Below, piece by piece: positions 12,884-26,169 of a DNA stretch of 64,000 bases. This DNA is from Plectrocnemia conspersa (taxonomy: Eukaryota; Arthropoda; Insecta; Trichoptera; Polycentropodidae), in assembly GCA_009617715.1 (NCBI GenBank), contig VTFK01000097.1:905283-969282 (forward strand), written 5' to 3'. The translations under genes and the position numbers were made by a program. Numbering within the stretch: position 1 is the first letter of the stretch; every line of letters begins with the position of its first letter. The notes beneath the pieces were generated by a model. It saw only the letters and a program-made list of their open reading frames with translations, made no database searches and had not been told where the DNA came from.

Positions 12884-13217
12884 GTCTGCGGCCACATCAC
12901 TCTCTGACATGCAATGCTACCAACCCGAGTGTTGGTCCTAATCAGTTTATAATTTACGGCCATAATTTTAAATGTCAAATATTTATAATTGTATTTACGC
13001 AATAATCAAAAAAATATATAATATCATTTTTTATCATTAATAAGTCATAATATTAGACAAACTTTAAAAATAATGTTAAAAACATGGATTGTTCTGTATT
13101 ACCCCGAAATAACAACACATTTAACTTTTACACGCCCATACTATACCGCTTTGTCATAAAATTTTGCAAAAAAAATATGGGTGAGTATATCTTCTTTTAT
13201 TTTGCACGGATTTGCAT

Positions 13218-13273
13218 GCCCTAGCTATTTCTCTCTATCACAAGTACATGTGATAGAGAGAAATAGCTAGGGC
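13218..13273. repeat. Perfect 24 bp inverted repeat (hairpin)
   Basis: Arms 13218-13241 and 13250-13273 are exact reverse complements (GCCCTAGCTATTTCTC...), separated by an 8-base loop. It lies about 330 bp upstream of the Tango1 start codon and 230 bp before a hAT-like fragment. No target-site duplication is visible around the whole palindrome. It could be a transposon end pair collapsed on itself or a hairpin transcript. Confidence 0.85.
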
Positions 13274-13535
13274 AAGGTGCCTCACGCTTCAGACGGTGTT
13301 AATCGTGAATCAATTTGTTTGCTTGCCGTCGGGAGATTTATGTCAAAGCGCAGAACATTCCTGCACTTCTCAATTATTTTTTGACTTAACAAGTATATTT
13401 ATTATTTTTATTTTGTTAAATAATTTTAGTACAAACTAACTTTATTTTAAATAATATTTATAGCAATTATTAAATTAAACAAGAACTGTATATTAACATG
13501 TTTGGTTTTGCTGATAACACATGCTTGGCGTTTTA

Positions 13536-13747
13536 TGTTAAAAAAACGTTTAAGCGAAAAAATCGCCAAGAATACAAAGTCATTGCATAAAGGTAAATTT
13601 GTAAAAGAGTTTCTGCTTGATGTTGCAAGTATATGTCCCGAATACAAAAAAAAATACTTAGAAAACATTTCTTTGTCAAGACGTACTGTTGTCCGACGAA
13701 TAAAAATGATAGCGGATGACATTAAAACAACTGAAAAAGAGGTGTAA
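13536..13747 (+). pseudogene. Fragment of hAT (ZBED5/GTF2IRD2-like) transposase
   Basis: An open stretch of about 70 codons encodes LKKRLSEKIAKNTKSLHKGK, then VKEFLLDVASICPEYKKKYL, then NISLSRRTVVRRIKMIADDI. This KGKFVKE...NISLSRxTVxRRI pattern is characteristic of domesticated or recent hAT elements of the ZBED5/GTF2IRD2 type. It is only a small part of a protein normally around 600 residues, has no usable N-terminus and ends at a TAA, so it is a relic. Neighbouring GC-richer sequence up to about 13.9 kb probably belongs to the same dead element. Confidence 0.65.
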
Positions 13748-13869
13748 TAAATTAAAGGCATTTTAAATTGCATTGGATGAAAATCATAGAAAACGAGTGA
13801 CTCTCCTCGCTCTAAAAAGACACGCCAGTCAAAGCTCCAAAATAAGCCTTCTAGAAATGCTTCCAATCA

Positions 13870-15800
13870 TGGAATCGACGTTGAGATAAGTGCATCGCTA
13901 GCCAAAGAGATTAATTCAAATTTGATGTAAGCTTATTACGTTGTTCGTGCTGAAATTATTCAGCGTATTTTTTTATCACACCTCGTATAAGCTAGAATAA
14001 ATTAAGGGTTTTTTCAAAAACAAAAATATAAGTTAGTTCAGAAAAAAATAGGTGTGCCATAGCATTTATAAACTTAAATAAATAATGGTTATTATCAAAT
14101 GTCATCCGCTCTACAAAATGCTTTTGAGTGTTCTCAAATTCTAAGTGGTCTTTGATCGTGTGTCTGCGGTTGCATGTACGCTTACCAAGTAATTTTATGT
14201 GAATAGTAGTTTTTTACATTCTTTTGTAAAGAGTGCGAATCCGCATTTGTCCAAATACTCTGAAAAACGACGCTGGCGAAAACCGTGTTGTTGGCCCATT
14301 TGCGCCTGCCGATGGTATTTGTAGATATTTTCACGAATAATTAAATCAAATATCTTAACAAATGTCGATGGAACGGCTATACAGTTTTAGATGACAAATT
14401 GAAAATGTATTGAAGGGGAGCAATTAGAATAACTTTATAGTGAGAAATGAGGCGTTCCGCAGCACATTTAGACGACTGCTATTAGAGCTGCAATTAAAAA
14501 TTCCGCCCCTTATTCTATTTAGAGATAATTTAGGACACTGTTTTTAACAATATATTTATTGTGACTATGTATATATTTTGTGTGTTTTCGTGTAAGAAGT
14601 GAACATTTATGATGTGTTAGGTAACTTATATCAAGTGTATTTTTTAATAATTATAAATCAGTTGAACCTAAATGCTCCTTAAAATAAATAAAAATAATTC
14701 ATGAGCTATTTGATAATATCATTTATTTTAGACAATATGTGGTAATAATAAAAAAAAGTAAAATACTATGAGACAGAACGTTATTCTATTTTTTATACAT
14801 AATACGTGTACATTATTTACTGTCAAATGTTTATTTTAACTAAATTAAAATTCTGTATATTTATTTAAACATATGGTTTAAATGCAATTTTATTGTTTAT
14901 TTTTAGGATTTAATATCACAACATACGTATCTTTATTATGTTTAAAATACAAATATCATAAATTTATATATTATATTATTTTTGGTATTTTCACTACTAT
15001 ACAGAACATTAATGTATAATGTAAATACTATACAGAGCAATATAACAGTAAATAAGTTATAATTATACAAATGAATATTTCTATAAATAAAAGTCGTTAA
15101 ATCACAAGATTATTCAATAAGTTGATTATTGAAAGTCTGCCAATAAAAAATAAACATTTTTAAACTATACATATTAATTGGTAAATAAAATAACACAATT
15201 TTATTATTATAGTAAGATGTAAAATGAATATGTTACAGTGAATGTGTATTACCAGTTAAGTTATATTTTCATTGGTATAAATAAATTTTACTAACTTAGC
15301 CAGTGAAAACGTATAAAAAAATTGATTTAAAATTGGTGACAAAATTCTACAATATTTAAAATGGATCAAACTAAACCTAAACCAAAGTGAAACCAATTAA
15401 CCTAATAAAATTTTAAAAAACATTGCAAGTTTTAAATGTTCATTATATCAAGTTGGATTTGGTTTATTCGTTTAGGTTTGGATTTGAACAACAAATGGAC
15501 GTTTCGAAACTGTCAAAATAAGTTTCATAGCCACTTTAGAGCAGCATATAATTTTACTTGCTCCTATCAGTTAAATTAAATTTTCGCTAGCAGAAATAAA
15601 TATCTACTGGTGAAAATGTATTTCGATATGATTTCACTGAAACGCAAGTAAAATTAATAACTTCACTGGTAATATAGATACATTTACTGTAACACATAAA
15701 TAAGTGTTACACACAAAGATTTTAAATTAAATTAAATTAAATAAATCTCGTTTGAAAAAGTAACAATTATTTTATAATATTTATTATTTTTCAGAATATA
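13870..15800. other. Intergenic DNA between hAT relic and UGT
   Basis: AT-rich noncoding sequence. A somewhat GC-richer patch at about 14100-14520 has no sustained reading frame and may be old transposon sequence. The remainder is low-complexity AT. I see no gene. Confidence 0.5.
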
Positions 15801-15806
15801 GTCCAT

Positions 15807-15812
15807 TTTATT
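15807..15812 (-). terminator. Poly(A) signal for the UGT gene
   Basis: TTTATT on the plus strand is AATAAA on the coding strand, about 26 bases after the UGT stop codon. A second AATAAA follows at 15780-15785. Confidence 0.5.
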
Positions 15813-15837
15813 AAATTACAATACGATATCAAAAAAA

Positions 15838-17823
15838 TCAATTTATCTTGTGTTTTGTTGTAGAAACTGTGATTTTGCTTATTATAATTTTAATAGTCTT
15901 ATAGACAACGAATAATAAACTACTTAATAAAATTACGAGTGATAAATATACATCTAGCAAATTAAGTTGATACCATTTTAGTTTACTCGCTGAACCATAA
16001 CGTCTCAAACCACCATTGCGAGCTACGTATTCAACATGCTGTATTGCAAATTTTAATGGTTGGGTCTTTTCGTACATTTCACGCCAAGCCGTTGATAAAT
16101 TAGACGCAGATTGTTGATATCTGGAATATAAATAGATCAGTATCATATAAAAAATATATAATATATATGTATTGATACTTACTCTGGAGAGAGAATTTTA
16201 TCCAGCGCATCCTCTAAATTATTTTTAGTGATAGATTTATATGTAATCGATACTCCTAATCCATTTTCTTGAGCTGCATTACCATTTTGGTTTTGATCTC
16301 CATACACAGGGATAAACAAAGATGGCTTTCCTGCGTGTAATACTTCTAGAACACCACCAAGACCACCGTGTCCAATAAACGCCACTGTTTTAGGATGATC
16401 TAAATTGGTGACGTATAATTTTAACACCAGAGCGATTTTACACTTAGTAACTTTATCTACTTACGTAATATTTCATATTGCGGTACCCACTTCATCGTAT
16501 ACACATTATCAGGTAGATTGGCTATAGAATCAGTTTCTAATTTCCATATGATTTTCTGTTTCAATCTTTTGAATATATCGAACAGATAGCCTAGTTTTAT
16601 TGGAGAAAATGTGTGAGCCTTAATCATCGATCCCAGTGAGAATAATATGACGCCATGTTCAGATTCATTTAGAATCTTTTCTATTTCCTATCAATTTTAT
16701 AATTTATTGTTATGCTTAGACATTTTGTGATATGTACATACATAAATAAAGTATTTTTTTAAATGTTGATATATTTACAATATCATGAACTATTAACACT
16801 AATAAAAAGTAATGTAGAATTAAAATATTTGTTATCAATGCCATATATTAAGGGCATAGTTTAAGTTTGAGATATATTTTATTGTGAAAAAAATAATGTT
16901 GTTGATGAAAAGTATTTTTTTACATTATACAATAGTTTATCTTTTCATAAGAAATTAACATTTTTTTTAACATCATTTAAAATTACCATACTCACTGGAT
17001 TTAAAGATCGATTTTCAGTCTTGAGGAACATTCCTGCAACTTCATAAATACCGGGCACTAAAGGTTTCACGCCGTTTATCATGTAATGTGTATGACATAA
17101 CATCGATGATATATTATTAATCATGTCTTCTACTGGTGGAAGACTTATATTTAAGTTTTTCTCAATGATTGCTTTATCTTCATTTATTACAAAATATTTG
17201 TGTAAGAATAAATGTATGTGTGTTAGGACTGTATTAGCAGTACGCTGGAAAAAGTTCATGGTAGGAGCGTAGCCCAAAAAGATGTTTGGTATGTAGGCAG
17301 TATCTATTGGCTGGTTGAATCTCTCATAATGCCATGGCATCATGTAGTGCGATTGAAAGCCAATTACAGGTCCTCCGATGACATTAGCAATGATCAATCC
17401 ACAATCGCTAACGAACTGCTCTGTTAAGATCACATCAAATTTTGCTTTTTTCGTTACTAGATCTTGAAGTTCTGGAGTCGTTGTGAGTAATTCGCACATA
17501 TTGTGTCCAAGGTTTTTTAACAATAAAAACTCCCTCACGTGAGCCGTTATAAAGCTACCTTGGTCAAAGTCGTTCAAGTCGAAGATTTCCTTATGAAAAA
17601 ATTCAAAGTTTTTTAAAGATATCTGAGTCCATCCTTTAGGCACTTTTTCTGGAGCAAAATGAGAAATAATAGTTAGCTCATGTCCTCTTTCAGCTAAACT
17701 CAACAGAAGCGGCTCGAACACAATATGATGACTCTTGCCAGGATGAGGAAAGATTCCCAATATTTTGAAAGAATCAACACTGCATAGGATCAAGGATGTG
17801 ATTAGAATATTCGCGTACATCAT
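15838..17823 (-). CDS. UDP-glycosyltransferase (UGT), complete, 4 exons
   Basis: ER enzyme that transfers a sugar (glucose in insects) from a UDP-sugar to small lipophilic compounds: detoxification, pigment or hormone conjugation. Exons: 17823-16996, 16687-16465, 16399-16183, 16120-15838, all GT/AG and in phase; 1,551 nt, 516 aa plus TGA, the usual size. A signal peptide (MMYANILITSLILCSVDSF) is followed by the acceptor-binding N-terminal half with HPGKSHHIVFEPLL and LAERGHELTIISHF. The nucleotide-sugar half contains WVPQYEILHHPKT and the signature FIGHGGLGGVLEVLHAGKPS, then PVYGDQNQNGNA. The C-terminal membrane helix (YLSLVILLSSLLFVVYKTIK) precedes a short basic tail (KHKIN), so it is membrane-anchored and lumenal. 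The signature reads FIGHGGLGGVLEV where FITHGGxxSxxEA is more common; the Gly-rich core and the DQ pair are intact. Start: first ATG of a double ATG directly before the signal peptide. I cannot place the subfamily. Confidence 0.95.
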
Positions 17824-20800
17824 GCGCGCACGTCTTTACCGATCGATAAATATACTACTACTGGACCAACGAAAGATTGCAGCATTATCACCGGTCGCCA
17901 GCAATGTTGTGCGATAACTGGCTACATACTAAATCAGGCGAATATAATAATAGTTTTCTTAGTGTGCTTTTTGTTTGTGTTGCGATTTTATCCCACTTGC
18001 GCGCAATGGTAGAAGAGAGTGGATATACATTTTCAAAGGTCAACTGAACAAAATATGCTAAACGTCCCAAAGTTTTTATTATAATACAATACATAATATT
18101 GACGATAAAACTAAAATTAAATAAGCTTTCATTAGATACCTGTTTGATTTTTGGTCTATTATCTTCAAAGATAAACAAAAAAGTTACATATAAATTAATA
18201 CAGTTATGTATTAGTATGTATCATTCCAAATTATCATATGTAACCATTATTAGTAAATCGTTATAGTCATTTTTAGTAATCATATTATTAATGTATATAT
18301 GTAATCATGTGTTAGATATTGTAATCGTTATAAGTAATAACTATCTTAAATGAACTATCATTAACTTTGTTATTAATCATGTTGTTGTAAATGTTATCAG
18401 TATGACGAGAAAGTTAACCTTTAGTCTAATATACAAGCTTGATCGGCAGAACAATATGAAACTTTTCATAAAAATAGAACTCGTAAAAATCAAAATTTGT
18501 TAACCACCTTGTTGTAAAATGTCGGTTAGCAAGAAAAATTAAAATTTGAAACTTTGTAAAAAATATAAAAACGTATCAAAACACAATTTCAAAAAAAAAA
18601 AATATAAAAACGTATTAAAACACAATTTCAAATTTAGAAAAAATAAGTTTTTTTTGTCATATATGTGGGTTTTTAATTCAAGGACACGATAACCGCTCTA
18701 ATTATAATTAAATTCAATAAAACTATTCTAAAAACTACAGAATCTTAATAAATTTTCTCGGAATCGTGGGTACCAGTAAATCAAACGAGATTCAAGCCAT
18801 TTCATATTTAAATAGAACAATTATTGAAATTGAAATTCACATTAATTATTTTATTATCTGGGGGCGCAGACCTTCGATGACGCGCCAGCAAATGGCTGAT
18901 GTCATATTTTACAAAAGGATGGGGTAGCGCGAACTTAAAAGAGAAACGATGAAAAAAAACGTGTAGGTGATCTTAGGAAGCCTCGATTGAGGCCTCTCTT
19001 CTTTCAGCAATATGCAGGTCTTGCTAATAACGTTGCAATAAAGCTTTAAACTTTACATCTAAAGAATAATATTGTTATAATATTATTTTTTGACTACAAT
19101 TTAGAGATATTTACAGTTAGAGAATTTTCCGTTTCCAATATAAAATAATATTTAATATTTAAAAGTTATAAATACATTTCAGTAAAATATTTATGTTTAA
19201 TTATAAACATTGCGATATAAATAATCTGTAGTACAATACGCGAATTATATAAATATATTTATGTACAAATTAAAATACAATTTTCAAGAAGAAATTCATA
19301 AGATATGTACTACATATTATTTATTTAATATATTAATATATTATATATAAAAAAATATATTTTTAATTTTTGAATTAATATGCTATGCGAATATATACTT
19401 ATTTATTAATTTAATATTTCCAATACTTTTTGTTGTTAAGTTAAATAATTAGACTATATATATTATATATTAAAAATTATTTTTAAGGTTTCAAATAATT
19501 AGTATTAATAAAATATAATACATATACAATGATAATTTAAATTAATATTTTAATTTTTAAAAATTCTGTCATATAAAATTTTTTAGCATTACATCTTTTC
19601 TCATAACTGGTATTTTGTAACACGATATACTTTATGTATTTATATATGACCATGAAAGTGTAATCTTACATTAGTAGATTATAAATAATATCATATGATA
19701 TTATCTGTTTTTCAACCATGAGTGTATTTCTTATATAATACACATCAAGTTTTTTTATTCATTCTGTAACTAACTTTCTAAGGATTCGAAATATTTTTTT
19801 TTCGGCAAAACTTATATTAATTATTAAAATTCATTATTGCTTAATATCTAATAAAATAGAAGTTTAATAAAAATATTAGTATAAATATTCGAAAACGGCT
19901 TTACATTTATATCGATAATCTTGATTAATAAAAATCGGTAAATATTTTATCGTATATTTATCGATTTTTAATAATCAATAAAAATGGATTTCAAGTACGT
20001 AATTTGAATAAGTAGTTTTTCTTTTGTTTTAGTAGACTTCAATGAAAAAGCAAATTCATAGTATCGTACTTCGGTTATAAAAATACACGTAAAAAAAGCA
20101 AAAATACTTTTTGTTTTTTGATGGATTTCCATGTAGTTTATTCTGTTCGTTTGTGAATCCGTACAATTTACACGTCACGTGAATTATAAAATAATATTTT
20201 TAAGCACCCTAATCGGCTTAGCGCATTTTTAATATACGTCAGTGTTTTTTTTATATAATATTATATTTTTAAATTGTTTTTTAATATTATGCAAACTAAT
20301 ACCCCCATTGGTAATTAAGCATTTTTGGGTAATTTTTTACTATTATAATTTTCTATGTTCTATATTGTTTTTTTTTAACGCGAACCAAAACTGTTTAATA
20401 TAAATATATATAAATTATAGTCGAAATAATTTCATTAATATACTTTCTAAAACATTACAATGACAACATTTTTAATTTTTAACAAAAATCAAAAATAGCT
20501 AAAATTTCACATCTTTTTGTTAAAAAAATATTACTATAATCAAAAGGGCAAAACTATATGTAAAATCAATTTTCCGATAACGACAAACTAATCTCGATAA
20601 AATTGAACGAAACGGTCAATTACAAATGATAGTTAATACATGTAAGAGTTTTCATTGTTATTTATTGCCGTTTCTTAATTTATTGCGTGCTATTTAACAC
20701 CTAATAATTATAATAACAAAAGAAGTATATTGACATATTCTTTAACCGACCGGAGGCAGCAGAGTAATTATAACTGTTGCAATACAAGACAATACATTCT

Positions 20801-20950
20801 ATCTTGCGAACAAGAGTATTGTCCTTCAAACCTTTGGTTACTAATCGCCTGAATGGTTAACTGTATAGTTTATATTCAGCTGTGAACACATTTTAGGTGT
20901 GTGTCTAAAATGTGATAAAATTGACTAACAAACGTTCACATATACGATTT
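17824..20950. other. Gene desert, AT-rich, left part
   Basis: After the UGT promoter region the sequence becomes extremely AT-rich, especially 19000-20700. The exception is a GC-richer patch at about 18858-19020, which includes the palindrome GCCTCGATTGAGGC. No splice-consistent coding exon was found. Confidence 0.5.
18562..18633. repeat. Tandem duplication, period 39 bp
   Basis: AATATAAAAACGTATYAAAA plus CACAATTTCAAA occurs at about 18562 and again at 18601, differing by one base apart from an A-run between the copies. Confidence 0.75.
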
Positions 20951-20959
20951 GCCAGAATT

Positions 20960-21610
20960 GTATTTAAATCGGTATTATGAAATATGTAATACTTGATTAC
21001 AATGGGGAAGACTCATGGGGAGATGACAGAGACGCGGCAGAGACGAGCAGAGAAATGTCAGTAGACTACATCGATATGAGAGACAGTAGATCACACAAAG
21101 AGCATCGCAAGAAAACATCACGACGAACCCTAGCTGCTCCACAGACATCGCAGCTGAAAATAATACAATTCAACAACCGGCGAAGACACCTAATAGCAGC
21201 ATCTACATTTCTCTATATAAGTAGTAATTTATAAGCATTTATAAAATAAACTGCTTTTAACTTTTCCGGCGTCATTTGGCTGTAAATTTGCACTCAAAGT
21301 AATACTTGGTCACACAGAGAGAGATGTGGTGAGATACGCAGAAGAAGAGAGTCCACGGAGTAACAGAGACAGAGACAAGTCAAGAGACTGCAAATCAGCG
21401 GATCGCCCAGAGAACACGGATCCCAGCGAAACTACAGCCGTCAATATTACAACTCGACACGCCAGTGAAGACTCTCCAACTTCCAAGACCTGCCATTTCA
21501 ATTTCACCGCCTGCATGTCTTTATATATGTTGTCATTTATGTGTTAGGAGTTTTTCCGACGTCTATTTACATGCAAAGTCACACAATTTTGGCCTCATAA
21601 CCCAAAAGCT
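20960..21610 (+). repeat. Two diverged direct copies, possibly old LTRs
   Basis: About 21151-21315 and 21434-21577 align recognisably: CAGCTGAAAATAATACAATT against CAGCCGTCAATATTACAACT, then CGGCGAAGAC against CAGTGAAGAC, and later TTTTCCGGCGTCATTTGGC against TTTTCCGACGTCTATTTAC. Upstream parts of each copy are purine-rich and weakly similar. The first copy contains a TATA-like TCTATATAAG and an AATAAA, as in LTR promoters and poly(A) regions. The short open frames here are probably not genes. Alternatives are a degraded tandem repeat or solo-LTR remnants. Confidence 0.4.
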
Positions 21611-22060
21611 TAGTGTTAAGTTGCACTAATAATAAAAAAAAACAAAAAGTAAAAACACGCAACAATAAATTATTTTATTTTATAAATAATTTATTTATTA
21701 AATGCATTGTACTATTATTTTTATTTATTATGAGGACTTTAAAAAAAATTATAAGTCTTCAGCGTTGTTTAATATACAAAGACGATGCCAGGCAAAAAAA
21801 TATACATTATTTTTACAAAGGCATCTAACATAATTAAAAAACAAATTTTTGAGCTATTATTGTCTGTTTAAATAGGTCAGCAAATTTATCAAGTAAAATA
21901 CAATAAGCTCATTGTTATATATATTTACACAATTCATTAGACGTAGAAAAATCGTTTTTATTTATATACTGATATGTACGGCATTTTACGTCATAATTGT
22001 CTTCTTAGGCGAAAAAAGAAGAGGATAAGTGGAATATTTGCTCTCATTAGCGAAGAGAGT

Positions 22061-22140
22061 AAACATTCTAAGACTTCAGTTTACATATCATTTAGTATAG
22101 TTTACATTCCAAGACTTCAGTTTTCATATCATTTATTATT
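22061..22140. repeat. Tandem duplication, period 41 bp
   Basis: AAACATTCTAAGACTTCAGT and the next about 16 bases recur 41 bp later with a few changes (ACATTCCAAGACTTCAGTTT). The following 22150-22250 is GC-richer and may belong to an old LTR element, but no internal region is visible. Confidence 0.65.
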
Positions 22141-22679
22141 AGTTTAGTTCAATCAGACTGCTCAGTCCAGCTTGTCAGACGGTTCTGTTCGAGTTTACTA
22201 AGCCTTCAGAGTTTGCTTCCTGGCAGATTCACAGTCTCACAGCTTCAATGTAAAATTACGGCATGAACGATCTAGTATATACATGAAATACGGACATATA
22301 AAACTAATAATAACTTTGAACAGAAGCGTGAGATTATCCGCTGAAAGATTTTCAAGAGCTTACTTATAAAAACATGTAAATCTTATTTTTGCGGTTAAGA
22401 AGTGGAAAATTGTCGTATAGTTTTATTTAAACATGTGTCATTGTTTAGTTTGGCGTTAATACCTACACGCCGTATATAAATATATGCATGTACATTAATA
22501 CATACATGTGACAAGTATTTTTCATTGTATTAATTACATAGTTGATCTTGATGAGTTTGCATATTTAAAAAATATGTATATGTAAATATTGTTATTATTT
22601 TATACTGGAATGTTCCGCTTATTGTTATATAAATATCGTTTTCCTATAAGAATAATATGTACAACACTTGCCGTTTAAT

Positions 22680-23050
22680 GGTGTACAATTACAAGAGAAC
22701 AGTAACCGAGAGACTGAAGTTGGCAAACAAACGGCGTCCTCGTGTAAGGGCACTTGGCCTTGCAATAAGAGGCAAAACGTCTTGAACTTCTTTGCAAATT
22801 AGCATCATTTTATGATACGTAAGGAAATGATCGTGCGGCAGCATCCAAAACTTTGCGCCATTAAGACTCAAGGGTACAGGATACAATATTTATGTCGGTT
22901 ATCGTACACAGCCAGCGAGACGTTTTCTGATTATTCCGCCCATTTAATCTTTACTACCCAACTTTTCCCTACGCCGTATTGCCCGAGATTTTTTGCCACT
23001 CCCAACCATTTTAAACCTTTTAAAGCAATTTTCACGGTGTCTTAGGTTTT
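22680..23050. other. GC-rich island 1 in the desert
   Basis: About 370 bp of balanced base composition with abrupt AT-rich flanks. Short open frames exist on both strands, as expected by chance when stops are rarer, but no splice-bounded exon or known motif was seen. Candidate conserved noncoding (enhancer-like) element. Confidence 0.35.
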
Positions 23051-25840
23051 GCAGTTTGCTAGACAAATATTTAAATTTTTAAAAAATGCGAGACTTCAAA
23101 CGCGTTTTGTTAGCATATTTACAATTAGGCATAGCTTTTCAAAATCAATTAGAACTATTGCAGACGCATTTAACATCATAATATGTATGTATGTTAAGTT
23201 AGTGAGCATCTGGTATTTTGAAATTTAACACTCGTGACTTGCTTAGTTGCATTGTGAAAGTAACTGCTATAGACTTGTTTATCAATTTACACAATAAATC
23301 TAGACTTTTTAAGTCAAAATCGTATGTTTTAAGAAAGCATTAACATATTAATTTTATATTATAAACTAAACCTATTTATTAATATTATATTATCACAATT
23401 TGGTTTGCTTCGTATAATTTATTTTAGTTCAATAAATATTAAAGTGCATTAAAATAACATATAAAATTAGTGTGTAGCTCTCCTTGAAACCCTTATTGCA
23501 ATGTATGAATTCTTTATGTAACAGTATTATCAATATAATATAATGATTATTTTATGTAGCACTAGTAATGATTGTATACTTTTATATTATATATAGAGAC
23601 GGGAAAACTTGATAGATTGAAACGAAAATAAAACTTAGTGAGATTCCACGTACATCATTAGTTTCGGATTAAAAGTTTGGGTTCGGATGCGTGTATTGCG
23701 TGTTTGAGAGATCAGATAGGAGAGATTGACTGTGAAGTTCTAAGGCTAATTGGGTTTCAGGATATATATGGAAGGAAACGAGTGTGTTGCGGAAACATTA
23801 ATCCATCCATACACACTCTTTCAAAGTAATATCTTACCAAATAAAAACAATTATATCTTGATCCAATGCCGAGCCACTGACACGTGATGTTAATCTAGAA
23901 ATTGGCTCAATCAAAGTCAATTTAGTGTTGTAACAAAAAAGTTACACGTATTACAAATGCGTTCGAGCCGATGATTTATGTTCGCTCTGAATGGTTTTGA
24001 ATAGATGATGTTCCATAAATATTTTAAGATGGACCATAAGGCAAGACATGAACAAAACGTCAGTAGGCTACACCATCTGTTTCAGAATGTGAAACACTTT
24101 CGTATGCATGTGAGAAGAAAGGGGCAGCTGATTCACTCCGCGGGAGCTGGAATTTTTCATTGCTACACACGTGACTCGCGAATTTATTGCGAGCTACCGT
24201 GGATTTTCTTTGTCATAGTTCGTCGGTTCTCAAAGCACGTTTATTGAGCAAAGTATAAAAAAACTTGTTTTCGATATGGTTTGTGGGAAACTTTTTGACC
24301 AGTATAATATTTTTGTATATAAATATATTTATATGTGTATATATCGCGGCATTTTGATAGACTTAACTGTAAACTCAATATTTTTTATCAGATAAATTAT
24401 ACATTAGGTACATCGTACGAGCGATATTCAGAAAGAAAATATTTATATTTATTTAGTGTAAATTTTGCGTTGTACAATGGGTTAAAACGGATAGATACAA
24501 GCAATTAGTAAGAGAGTAGTAAGACACCACATTAAAATCAGTTTGTAAAGTAACATCTGTTGTATAATTATAATTTATTAGTATAGCTTAAAATTTAGAG
24601 AGGCCACTATACATAACTCGATTTTATTTGTAAAGATTAATTACAATATTTCAACTCCCATCGCATGAGGCTCTCTTTCGATTACACATCAACGAAGTTG
24701 AACCAAGAAGAGCAGCTGATCATTATTTAACGAGATAGAGAAAGCAGCCGCTTCTCTCTTCTCGTTACTCTGGTACAGCTCAACGTCCAGAATCCGGAGT
24801 TCGTCCCATTTTTCAGAAGGATGCGTATTTGTTAACAAAATTATACAACTATTATTTTGCACAAATATAAGTTATAAACAAAAATATCATCATTGACATA
24901 ATATAAAATTCACAATATTTTTTTAGTATCAGTGATTATTAAATTTGATTTTTTTATTATTATATTAGGGCGAAAAAAATATTGAGTTTAGTCGTCCGTG
25001 AGGTCTGAAAGGTTGGCGACCGCTGATCTATGTAAATGATTCCGATAAAAATAAATATTAATGACGAACTCAACACGCAACGTACAATCTAGCATACTTA
25101 CCCTACCCAATTACCCGATGCTAACAGAGACTACAGTTCATCATCTACTTTTGAGTCGATTATCTTTAAGTTGCCTCTTAAGTAGATAATATTCTCAACG
25201 CTTTATATTTTATTGGAGAAAAAATATTAAGACAACTTTTATTTTATCTTGAAAATTTTAATTTAGATTTTAAACTAAATTTCTTTTGTAAAAAAAATGG
25301 TTTATATTTGGGTACTAAATTTTTAATTATACGTTATAAAATAGTTATAAAACAATACACACGTAATAGTTTTATCGACTTCTTTGATTGATATTCTATC
25401 TAGGAAGTTTGAATTTAGTCAGACAACATGTGTGTGCATTTATAAAGCATATTCATAATAATTACATTGTAATCGATATCATTATAGCAGTATATAGATA
25501 ATAATCATTGATAAAAGATACCGCTGATATATTTTCATAATAAAGCAATAATGTATCAATTAAAATTACACTATATGCATCTCATTAATATGAAGGTAAA
25601 ACACTGTAGGGCGCTAGTAAAATTGTTATTATTAAGATTAATACAAATATGTTTGAAGTTCACTATACTTTATCATGGCAACTTATATTTTTTTCATTAG
25701 AGATATAAATTACATCGTTAAACTAACGGTAATAGAATACTATCTTTTTTTTGCAAATGGATAATTTGTGGCAATTTAACAGAATTATTAGCATACGAAC
25801 GCCTTCGAAAATTATTCGTAAATCATTTTCGTTAAATTAA
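23050..25840. other. AT-rich desert with a GC island near 24.0-24.25 kb and a possible hAT relic
   Basis: Mostly AT-rich noncoding DNA. 23930-24250 is GC-richer with an 80-codon open frame that resembles nothing I know. 24655-24830 is another GC-richer segment, and 25011-25025 reads GGTTGGCGACCGCTG, which resembles a hAT terminal repeat (CAGYGGTYxxCAACC in reverse). The partner end was not found, so the hAT call is weak. Confidence 0.3.
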
Positions 25841-25844
25841 TGTC

Positions 25845-26165
25845 TGTTCACAGAGCGAGAGCACATCGTAGCCTAGGTTCAAGTGGGGAAAAAAATCTGG
25901 AAAATATACGATGCAGAAGAATGAAGTTGGATTTCTTGTCGGGAGAGTGGGAAATCGTGGGGTCGGACCGGAACAAGTTGGAAAAAATGATGATGGCTTT
26001 TCCAATATGGCAATAGTCCCATTTTGTAAAATAAAAAAGCGCCTTCCCGCGGCAGAAGATCGGGGGGACGAGCGAAACAATCGTTCAGGGAACGATATTC
26101 TTATGGCCATATTGCAGGAAGGCTTCGAAGCCGAGTTGAATACTTAACTTGTGAAACACGTTAAC
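25845..26165. other. GC-rich island 2
   Basis: About 320 bp of balanced composition containing CCTTCCCGCGGCAGAAG and TTCTTATGGCCATATTGC. Both strands have open frames over much of it, with no coding signature. Candidate conserved noncoding element. Confidence 0.35.
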
Positions 26166-26169
26166 TTGC

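Noticed and set aside
17888..18178. 96-codon minus-strand frame upstream of the UGT
   Set aside because: No domain, AT-driven composition, and no splice connection to the UGT signal-peptide exon.
20977..21547. Two Ser/Arg-rich plus-strand frames (85 and 73 codons)
   Set aside because: They lie in the two diverged direct copies, are not conserved with each other as proteins, and look like chance frames in repeat DNA.
24655..25025. hAT transposase C-terminal fragment
   Set aside because: A terminal-repeat-like GGTTGGCGACCGCTG is present, but no second end and no unambiguous protein similarity could be established.
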